5,817 nucleotides of DNA from JBAYNS01 sp041678625 (GCA_041678625.1 JBAYNS010000078.1:1-5817), one strand, 5' to 3'. Counted from the stretch's first letter, positions 1 to 5,227 are shown. Numbers and translations are program-made. The notes: generated by a model from the sequence alone, not told the origin.

Positions 1-126
1 CTCGATGTCTGGGAGCATGCGTACTATCTGAAGTACCAGAATCGACGCCCGGAATACGTTGAAGCTTTTTGGAGCGTGGTGCATTGGCAGGAGGTGGAAC
101 GCCGATGGCAGGAAGTGACGATGTAA
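1..126 (+). CDS. sod: Fe/Mn superoxide dismutase, C-terminal fragment (cut by window start)
   Basis: Reading frame 1 is open from the first base to TAA at 124-126 and encodes 41 residues. It contains the family signature DVWEHAYYLKYQNRRPEY, where the Asp and His of DVWEH are two of the four metal ligands of Fe/Mn superoxide dismutases. These enzymes dismute superoxide to oxygen and hydrogen peroxide, normally in the cytoplasm. The stretch EAFWSVVHWQEVERRW matches the final helix of the family. The other ligands, the start and residues that help decide iron versus manganese lie outside the window, so metal use is undetermined. The gene ends only 14 nt before the -35 box of the rpoB promoter and no terminator hairpin is visible between them, so some readthrough into rpoB is possible. 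The identification is firm although the gene is partial. Confidence 0.94.
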   Translation, partial: LDVWEHAYYLKYQNRRPEYVEAFWSVVHWQEVERRWQEVTM

Positions 127-140
127 TGCCAGGAAAACGG

Positions 141-168
141 TTGACGGCGGTATGGCATTGCGTACACT
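141..168 (+). promoter_or_regulatory. sigma70-type promoter of rpoB
   Basis: TTGACG (141-146) and TACACT (163-168) are separated by 16 nt, close to the housekeeping consensus. Transcription would start near 175, giving a leader of about 90 nt before ATG 267. The bases just after the -10 box are GCGC, a GC-rich discriminator of the kind found at stringently controlled promoters. The layout closely matches the promoter at 4883-4910 upstream of the 23S gene. Assignment rests on sequence pattern and position only. Confidence 0.68.
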
Positions 169-211
169 GCGCTTACACAGTAGTTCTTCTTGTGTTTTGA
201 GATTCTGTGGG

Positions 212-233
212 GCTTCTCCTCTATAAGGAGAGC
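212..233 (+). promoter_or_regulatory. rpoB leader hairpin containing an AGGAG ribosome-binding-like motif
   Basis: GCTTCTCCT (212-220) can pair with AGGAGAGC (226-233), with one bulged T, around a CTATA loop. The 3' arm carries the only Shine-Dalgarno-like sequence in the leader, AAGGAG at 225-230. It lies 36 nt before ATG 267, too far for normal initiation there, but 12 nt before an in-frame TTG at 243. Either the motif is fortuitous, or translation starts upstream of ATG 267 and the hairpin could mask the site. A regulatory role is inferred. Confidence 0.35.
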
Positions 234-266
234 GCACAGTCTTTGTTCGTATTCCTTTTTCTTTCC

Positions 267-3200
267 ATGCCAACAAAGAAAACTTCTACTAAGAAAGTGG
301 TGAAGAAACCCGTCAAAGCTGCTAAAAAGTCGCCGGCAAAGAAGGCGCGTCCAGTAGCGAAGAAATCACCAAAGAACGTTGCCAAAAAACCAACGAAGAG
401 CGTTCCAAAAAAAGTTGCGCCACAGAAAGCACCAAAGAAGGTTGCACCCAAAAGTGTAGCACACGGACCGTCTGCTGCTGCTCGACCGGTTGCACCGCAA
501 AAGAAGTTACGTATTCCCAAGCGCGGATATCAGATGAACGTACCTACAGTGGTGATCCCTCATGCGCGGCCAGAAGTCATTCCGCCGGCGGGTCGTATCC
601 CTGCGGCGTGCAAAGATTGGCCAGCGCGTTTGCAGCCACAAAAGATAAAAGATAATCGTCTCTTTTTTGTGGAAGACGAAAATCCTTCGGCACTGGTGCC
701 ATCGCTCATTGAAATGCAGGTGGAGAGCTATCGGTGGTTTCTCACCAACGGGCTCAAAGAGCTCATGGAAGAAATTACTCCCATTACAGATTTCTCTGGC
801 AAGAAACTGGAACTCAGAATTCTGGGGCACACTTTTGATCCGCCAAAATATGATCCAGACACTTGCCGCCGCAGAAATCTGAGTTACGAAGCCGTAATGA
901 AGGGAAATGTGCAGCTCATTAATAAGGAGACAGGTGAAATTAAAGAGCAGGATGTTTTCTTGGGGTCCATTCCCCTCATGACAACAGAAGGAACATTCAT
1001 TGTCGGGGGAATTGAGCGCGTGGTTGTACATCAGCTTGTCCGATCACCGGGAGTGTTCTTCTCCAAAATGCCGGATTATCCAAAGCACCATGCTGCAAAA
1101 ATTATCCCCAAACGCGGCGTATGGCTGGAAATTGAGACAGATCGCCGAGGGATTATCGCATGTAAAATTGATCGCAAACGCAAGATACCCATAACGCAGC
1201 TTTTGCGTATTTTCGGATACGATTCTGACGGAAAAATTCTTGATCTGTGTGCGGATATTACTGGGGAGAAAGATTACATTCTTGCGACGCTGGAAAAAGA
1301 TCCGGCACGCACCGTGGAGGATGCGTATCAAAGCGTGTACCGCAAAGTGCGTCCGGGCGATCTGGCAACACCGGAAAATGCAAAACAACTCATTGATTCA
1401 CTGTTCTTCGATTTCAAAAAGTACGATATGGGTACGATAGCCCGTTATAAGATGAACAGGCGATTCGGGTTTTCCACTCCCAGCGATGAAGATCATCGTG
1501 TATTCCAGGTGAAAGATTTTGTGGAAATCCTCCGCGAAATCATACGCCTGAATAATGGCGAGGGCGTGGCGGACGATATTGATCACCTCTCCAATCGTCG
1601 TGTGCGCAGCGTGGGGGAATTGGTGCAGAACAAATATCGCGTCGGACTCATTCGTACCGAACGCATCGTCAAAGATCGTATGACGGTGATGGATTTGGAA
1701 ACGGTGACTCCCATGCAGCTCATCAACTGTCGCCCCATCACGGCAGCGATGCGGGAGTTCTTTGCAAGCTCTCAGCTTTCCCAGTTCATGGATCAGACGA
1801 ACCCCATTGCAGAACTGGCGCATAAGCGCCGTCTTTCCGCCATGGGTCCTGGGGGACTTTCCCGTGAGCGTGCGAGCTTTGATGTACGTGACGTGCACCA
1901 GAGCCACTACGGACGCATTTGTCCTATTGCAACACCCGAAGGACCGAATATTGGTTTGGTCGTGCATCTGGCGGCCTTCTCACGCGTGAACGAATATGGT
2001 TTCCTGGAGACGCCGTATCAGGAAGTGAAACACGATGTTCCCATGGATGCGGATAAACTCATGGGGCGCATGCTTGATGAGGACGTAAAAGATGGACGTA
2101 AGATCATTGCCAAAGAAGGATCAATCATTGAGAAGAAGGATCTTGCCCGTCAGATTGTTGCTCTTTTTAAGAAGCAAAAGAAGAGTGCAGTGCCGGTGCG
2201 TGCGTATGTCACGGGGAAAATTCTCTACGCTGACGCAGAGAAGGAACGCCATCTTACTATTGCACAAGCGCAATCGAAATTTTCAGAATTCGGAGAATTC
2301 CTGACATCGCGTGTTTCGGCTCGCCGTGGCGGAGAACCTATGCTGGCACACGTGCGCGACATTACGCATGTGGACGTTTCCCCCAAGCAGATTCTTTCCA
2401 TAACAACGGCGCTCATTCCCTTCTTGGAACATGATGACAACACACGTGCTTCCATGGGAACGAACATGCAACGCCAGGCAGTGCCACTCATTCATTCACA
2501 TGCACCACTCGTCGGTACCGGGATGGAAGGAGTGGCTGCCCGCGCATCTGGCCATGCGGTGATTGCGGAGGAAGATGGCGAAGTTGTGTACGCCGATGCA
2601 ACGGAAATATCCGTTGTCTACAAATCAGGTCGGAAGCAAACATACAATCTGTATGCATTTATCCGATCGAATCAGGGTACGTGCTTTAACCTGCGGCCGC
2701 GTGTACAGCATGGCGATAAAATCAGGAAAGGAGATAGCCTTGCCGATGGTTCATCTGTTCACGATGGAGAGCTTGCACTGGGGCAAAACCTGCTCGTCGC
2801 CTATGTGTCATGGCAGGGGTATAACTTTGAAGATGCCGTGATTATTTCCGATCGCGTTGTAAAAGAAGGACAGTACGATTCCATTCACATTGAGTCGTAT
2901 GTCACAGATGTCCGCGACACAAAACTGGGGCCGGAAACAGTGACCCGGGATATTCCCAACGTCGGAGAAGCCAAGCTCAAAGATCTTGATATCGATGGTA
3001 TTGTCCGTATCGGTGCAACAGTGCACGAAGGAGATATCCTGGTAGGAAAAATCACGCCAAAAGGCGAGACGGAACTCACGCCGGAAGAACGTCTCTTGCA
3101 GGCGATCTTCGGTGATAAAGCAAAAGACGTTAAAGACAGTTCGCTCCGTTTGCCGGGAGGGGCGGGTGGGAAAGTTGTGGATGTGCAGATCTTCGATCGC

Positions 3201-4226
3201 AGCGAAGGTGATGAGCTCTCCACAGGCGTCATCAAGCAAATCAAAGTCTACGTTGCGCAAACGCGCAAGATTCAAGAAGGAGACAAAATGGCGGGCCGCC
3301 ACGGAAACAAAGGTGTGATTGCCCGTATTGTTCCGGAAGAAGATATGCCATTCCTCAAAGACGGAACGCCGGTGGATATCATTCTCAACCCGCTTGGAGT
3401 CACCTCGCGTATGAATATCGGACAGGTGCTGGAAACACACTTGGGGTGGGCATGTGCCGTGTTAGGAATCAAGGTCGCCACGCCGGCACTCGATGGTATT
3501 ACGCCGGAACAAATTGCAGATTTCCTGGAGGCTGCAAACCTGCCTCGCTCTGGCAAAGTGCAACTCTTTGACGGACGGACAGGCGAACCGTTTGCTCACG
3601 AAACAACAGTGGGCATGGTATACATGCTCAAGTTGCTGCATTTGGTCGAAGACAAGATACATGCGCGTTCTGTAGGACCGTATTCTTTGGTTACCCAGCA
3701 GCCACTGGGAGGAAAAGCGCAGCATGGTGGTCAGAGGTTTGGAGAAATGGAAGTATGGGCATTGGAAGCATACGGTGCTGCTTACACATTGCAGGAAATG
3801 CTTACGATAAAATCCGATGATGTTATCGGACGCAGCAAGGCGTACGAAGCAATTGTAAAAGGTGAACCGATTCGTCGCCCGTCCATCCCTGAATCGTTCA
3901 ATGTGCTCGTGAAAGAACTCCAGGCGCTGGGTCTAAAGGTTGATCTTCTCAAATTCAAAGACGAAGTAGTTCCAGAGGAACGTGCGTCTATTGAAGAAGG
4001 CGAAGTGGAAACTGTTGAACTCGACTCGCGTGTTCATGCAGAAGAAATTGCGGAAGATGTGGTATCAACAGATGACCAAATCAGTGAACTGCAGGAACAG
4101 GGAGGCGAAACATCAGAGGAGCTGCGTGCAGGGATCGAAGAAGGTGCAGAGGTAGAAGCTACTGGTATAACAGCAAAGGAAGAAATGAAAGAAGCCGGCA
4201 GCGAAGAGGCGATGGAAGCAGCGTAA
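267..4226 (+). CDS. rpoB: DNA-directed RNA polymerase subunit beta, with basic N-terminal and acidic C-terminal extensions
   Basis: RpoB forms, with the beta' subunit, the catalytic cleft of RNA polymerase. The 1319-residue product (from ATG 267) shows the family order. Residues 1-~115 are a Lys/Ala/Pro extension. The protrusion starts at VPSLIEMQVESYRWFL (144-159) and includes GTFIVGGIERVVVHQLVRSPGVFF-like sequence (~242-266). The lobe follows, then the fork and rifampicin region (499-530, FASSQLSQFMDQ to HKRRLSAMGPGG), the YNFED acidic pair (E855, D856), and GDKMAGRHGNKG with the nucleotide-contacting lysines K1007 and K1015. Clamp and switch sequence (SVGPYSLVTQQPLGGKAQHGGQRFGEMEVWALEAYGA type) and a Glu-rich tail (~1232-1319) end the protein. 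ATG 267 is chosen because MPTKKTSTKK begins the soluble extension; the frame is open further up, with GTG 207 and TTG 243 as alternatives, and no good Shine-Dalgarno precedes 267. rpoC does not follow. Function is certain, the exact start is not. Confidence 0.98.
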   Translation: MPTKKTSTKKVVKKPVKAAKKSPAKKARPVAKKSPKNVAKKPTKSVPKKVAPQKAPKKVAPKSVAHGPSAAARPVAPQKKLRIPKRGYQMNVPTVVIPHARPEVIPPAGRIPAACKDWPARLQPQKIKDNRLFFVEDENPSALVPSLIEMQVESYRWFLTNGLKELMEEITPITDFSGKKLELRILGHTFDPPKYDPDTCRRRNLSYEAVMKGNVQLINKETGEIKEQDVFLGSIPLMTTEGTFIVGGIERVVVHQLVRSPGVFFSKMPDYPKHHAAKIIPKRGVWLEIETDRRGIIACKIDRKRKIPITQLLRIFGYDSDGKILDLCADITGEKDYILATLEKDPARTVEDAYQSVYRKVRPGDLATPENAKQLIDSLFFDFKKYDMGTIARYKMNRRFGFSTPSDEDHRVFQVKDFVEILREIIRLNNGEGVADDIDHLSNRRVRSVGELVQNKYRVGLIRTERIVKDRMTVMDLETVTPMQLINCRPITAAMREFFASSQLSQFMDQTNPIAELAHKRRLSAMGPGGLSRERASFDVRDVHQSHYGRICPIATPEGPNIGLVVHLAAFSRVNEYGFLETPYQEVKHDVPMDADKLMGRMLDEDVKDGRKIIAKEGSIIEKKDLARQIVALFKKQKKSAVPVRAYVTGKILYADAEKERHLTIAQAQSKFSEFGEFLTSRVSARRGGEPMLAHVRDITHVDVSPKQILSITTALIPFLEHDDNTRASMGTNMQRQAVPLIHSHAPLVGTGMEGVAARASGHAVIAEEDGEVVYADATEISVVYKSGRKQTYNLYAFIRSNQGTCFNLRPRVQHGDKIRKGDSLADGSSVHDGELALGQNLLVAYVSWQGYNFEDAVIISDRVVKEGQYDSIHIESYVTDVRDTKLGPETVTRDIPNVGEAKLKDLDIDGIVRIGATVHEGDILVGKITPKGETELTPEERLLQAIFGDKAKDVKDSSLRLPGGAGGKVVDVQIFDRSEGDELSTGVIKQIKVYVAQTRKIQEGDKMAGRHGNKGVIARIVPEEDMPFLKDGTPVDIILNPLGVTSRMNIGQVLETHLGWACAVLGIKVATPALDGITPEQIADFLEAANLPRSGKVQLFDGRTGEPFAHETTVGMVYMLKLLHLVEDKIHARSVGPYSLVTQQPLGGKAQHGGQRFGEMEVWALEAYGAAYTLQEMLTIKSDDVIGRSKAYEAIVKGEPIRRPSIPESFNVLVKELQALGLKVDLLKFKDEVVPEERASIEEGEVETVELDSRVHAEEIAEDVVSTDDQISELQEQGGETSEELRAGIEEGAEVEATGITAKEEMKEAGSEEAMEAA

Positions 4227-4227
4227 T

Positions 4228-4286
4228 GAGGGCTAGGGTATAGGGCTAGGGCTAGGGAAAATCCTAACTCTAGCCCTAACTCTCCC
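4228..4286 (+). repeat. GGGCTA-type short repeats forming a long hairpin after rpoB
   Basis: Directly after the rpoB stop, GGGCTAGGG-like units recur (4230-4257), followed by the complementary CCTAACTCTAGCCCTAAC arm. Positions 4241-4257 pair with 4262-4278 in a ~17-bp stem with one C-A mismatch, two G-U pairs and an AAAA loop (4258-4261). It could act as a terminator-like or mRNA 3'-end stabilising structure for rpoB, but no T tract follows, so it is not a canonical intrinsic terminator. The repeats are short and imperfect. They could also be an example of a dispersed intergenic repeat, which one window cannot show. Confidence 0.6.
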
Positions 4287-4289
4287 GTT

Positions 4290-4337
4290 GTTGCACGCGC
4301 GCATTTCTGGCAACAGCGTGCAACGAGTTCCGTTGCC
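4290..4337 (+). promoter_or_regulatory. Two overlapping, mutually exclusive hairpins between rpoB and ssb
   Basis: GTTGCACGC (4290-4298) is perfectly complementary to GCGTGCAAC (4316-4324), a 9-bp stem with a 17-nt loop. Part of that loop, GGCAAC (4309-4314), is also complementary to GTTGCC (4332-4337). The two pairings interleave, so a simple fold allows only one at a time (both together would be a pseudoknot). No T tract follows either. They may shape the rpoB transcript end or lie upstream of the ssb start site; function is unknown. Confidence 0.4.
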
Positions 4338-4362
4338 TATGTACCGCAAGACCATCTATGAT
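4333..4362 (+). promoter_or_regulatory. Possible ssb promoter
   Basis: TTGCCT (4333-4338) and TATGAT (4357-4362) are 18 nt apart, matching consensus at 4 and 5 of 6 positions. The start site would be near 4369, leaving a ~22-nt A/T-rich leader with no Shine-Dalgarno. A second candidate -10, TACAAT (4378-4383), lies so close to ATG 4391 that it would give a nearly leaderless mRNA, but it has no convincing -35 box. Which one is used, or whether ssb is reached from rpoB, cannot be decided here. Confidence 0.4.
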
Positions 4363-4390
4363 GTTGCTGTATTTCTTACAATAATTTTTT

Positions 4391-4807
4391 ATGAAGTCCG
4401 TGAACAAAGTGACATTACTTGGGAATGTCACACGCGATCCTGAACTCAAGAGCACCACAAATGGACAATCCGTATGCACTTTTGGTTTGGCTACCAATCG
4501 TGTTTGGAAGGATGCCAGCGGAGAAAAACAAAGTCTTCCTGAATATCACAACCTTGTGGCGTGGGGCGGTCTTGCAGATTTCTGCGAGCAAAATGTGAAA
4601 AAAGGAAAACCACTCTATGTAGAGGGATATTTAAAAACGCGTAGTTGGGATAGCCCAGAAGGCACCAAGATTTTTCGCACAGAAATTGTGCTGGAGAATC
4701 TGGTTCTGCTCGGTCCGCGCGATGCTTTAAGTGAGGAATCTGCAGGAGTGGCTGCAAAAGAAGTGTTACCGGTGGAAACAGGAGTTGCATTGGAAGAGGT
4801 TGCATAA
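4391..4807 (+). CDS. ssb: Single-stranded DNA-binding protein (SSB family), without the canonical acidic tip
   Basis: The 138-residue product binds single-stranded DNA during replication, recombination and repair, in this family usually as a homotetramer of OB folds. The OB domain occupies about residues 1-108: VNKVTLLGNVTRDPELK (4-20), FGLATNRVW (31-39), EYHNLVAWGGLADFC (51-65), KKGKPLYVEGYLKTRSW (70-86) and FRTEIVLENLVLLG (95-108). Trp39, Trp58 and Trp86 fall near the aromatic DNA-stacking positions of the family, and H53 matches the conserved His of the YHN/FHN motif. The tail after residue 110 is only ~28 residues and ends in ETGVALEEVA rather than the D-D-I-P-F-type tip that normally recruits partner proteins. 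ATG 4391 fits the standard SSB N-terminus, but no Shine-Dalgarno precedes it. It follows rpoB by 164 nt, which is not a typical ssb neighbourhood (often rpsF and rpsR). Confidence 0.95.
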   Translation: MKSVNKVTLLGNVTRDPELKSTTNGQSVCTFGLATNRVWKDASGEKQSLPEYHNLVAWGGLADFCEQNVKKGKPLYVEGYLKTRSWDSPEGTKIFRTEIVLENLVLLGPRDALSEESAGVAAKEVLPVETGVALEEVA

Positions 4808-4882
4808 GATCTGTCGTGGCGGAGGAAGCAGCAAGAATGCTTTACATTCGCTAAACTCTGCGTTCTTTCTTATGCTTTTCTC

Positions 4883-4910
4883 TTGACTCTGTTTTGCCTC
4901 AACGTACAAT
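4883..4910 (+). promoter_or_regulatory. Strong sigma70-type promoter upstream of the 23S rRNA
   Basis: TTGACT (4883-4888) and TACAAT (4905-4910), 16 nt apart, each match consensus at 5 of 6 positions. The -10 is followed by CGCG, a GC-rich discriminator as at growth-rate-controlled rRNA promoters, and a T/C-rich tract lies just upstream (4861-4882). Transcription would start near 4917, about 330 nt before the mature 23S. Position and strength fit a dedicated rRNA promoter. A terminator-like hairpin at 4984-5010 also allows a short separate transcript. Confidence 0.72.
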
Positions 4911-4983
4911 CGCGAAGCTTTATGCGTTTTCGCGTCTACCCGCCGGATTCGATGTCCTAATTCAGGGATTTCCTCGAGTTCTG

Positions 4984-5010
4984 CGGGTGTGCGTGAGCCA
5001 CCCGTTTTTT
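4984..5010 (+). terminator. Intrinsic terminator-like hairpin inside the rRNA leader
   Basis: CGGGTG (4984-4989) pairs perfectly with CACCCG (4999-5004) around a 9-nt loop and is followed at once by six T (5005-5010), the form of a rho-independent terminator. It sits ~70-95 nt after the predicted start of the promoter at 4883-4910. It could end ssb readthrough, attenuate the rRNA transcript, or end a ~94-nt small RNA. The stem is short, so strength is uncertain. Confidence 0.55.
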
Positions 5011-5071
5011 GTTTCTGGGAAGAGATTCGATGCGAGCGTAAGCGAGCGAAAAATCTCTGAACCAGAAACAA
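5009..5071 (+). other. Long rRNA-leader hairpin with tandem G-A mismatches and a GTAA tetraloop
   Basis: TTGTTTCTGG (5009-5018) pairs with CCAGAAACAA (5062-5071) and AGAGATT (5021-5027) with AATCTCT (5052-5058). The junction is GA opposite GAA. The apical part pairs TGCGAGC (5031-5037) with GCGAGCG (5042-5048), with a tandem G-A pair (5034-5035 opposite 5044-5045), under a GNRA-class GTAA loop (5038-5041). A long arm like this could be an RNase III or other processing substrate. Its first two bases overlap the terminator T tract. Confidence 0.6.
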
Positions 5072-5114
5072 CCCTGAGTGAGCGAGTCCTATGGACGAGC
5101 GAATCGAAGGGTTG
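5069..5114 (+). other. Second rRNA-leader hairpin with two tandem G-A modules
   Basis: CAACCCT (5069-5075) pairs with AGGGTTG (5108-5114). Inside, GTCC (5086-5089) pairs with GGAC (5093-5096) around TAT, then GA opposite GA, then GC/GC, then GA opposite GA again, then T-A and G-U pairs. The outer stem shares three bases (5069-5071) with the preceding hairpin, so the two compete or breathe at that junction. Repetition of the same mismatch module suggests a maintained RNA fold. Confidence 0.5.
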
Positions 5115-5132
5115 CGGTCGTCCAGCATTCCG

Positions 5133-5142
5133 TGCTCCTTGG
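5133..5142 (+). promoter_or_regulatory. boxA-like antitermination element (tentative)
   Basis: TGCTCCTTGG resembles the core of rRNA boxA (TGCTCTTTAA in enteric bacteria), the NusB-NusE binding site that lets polymerase pass terminators in rRNA operons. A second, poorer candidate (TGCTCGCTTGTAA, 5195-5207) overlaps a small GAGCA/TGCTC hairpin at 5185-5199. The match is short and could be chance. The nearby terminator-like hairpin is upstream of both, whereas boxA normally acts on terminators downstream of it. Confidence 0.22.
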
Positions 5143-5227
5143 CACCATCGGCTCGTAATAATGGAATATAATACGTGTCACAGTGAGCACGTCCTGCTCG
5201 CTTGTAAGTGATACGTGAACAGTTAAG

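Noticed and set aside
221..520. Minus-strand open frame of 99 codons opposite the rpoB N-terminus
   Set aside because: It is the complement of the lysine-rich repeat, giving a Phe/Gly/Ala-rich translation with no family resemblance.
2808..3440. Long minus-strand open frame of 210 codons inside rpoB
   Set aside because: It lies wholly antisense to conserved rpoB catalytic sequence and its translation shows no known motif; it is a by-product of rpoB codon use.
4228..4286. CRISPR array or mobile-element end, suggested by the short repeats
   Set aside because: Units are about 6-9 nt without unique spacers, and there is no transposase, target-site duplication or cas gene.
4818..4832. GGCGGAGGAAGCAGC, similar to the apical motif of signal recognition particle RNA
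   Set aside because: One base is missing from the conserved loop and the pairing 5' arm (GTCAGG type) is absent, so the similarity is probably chance.
4829..4849. Possible terminator after ssb (AGCA/TGCT or GAATG/CATTC hairpins)
   Set aside because: Stems are only 4-5 bp and no T tract of useful length follows directly, so I do not call a terminator here.
4930..4984. Possible tRNA, prompted by ATCGAATCC on the minus strand resembling a T arm
   Set aside because: The flanking bases do not form a 5-bp T stem or a 7-bp acceptor stem on either strand.
4766..5128. Minus-strand open frame of 120 codons overlapping the ssb 3' end
   Set aside because: Composition is unlike the genuine proteins here, it overlaps ssb and the rRNA leader in antisense, and it has no recognisable domain.
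4894..5211. Plus-strand open frame of 105 codons in the ssb-23S gap
   Set aside because: It spans the rRNA promoter -10 box, the terminator-like hairpin and both G-A hairpins, has no ribosome-binding site and no recognisable motif. RNA structure explains the region better.
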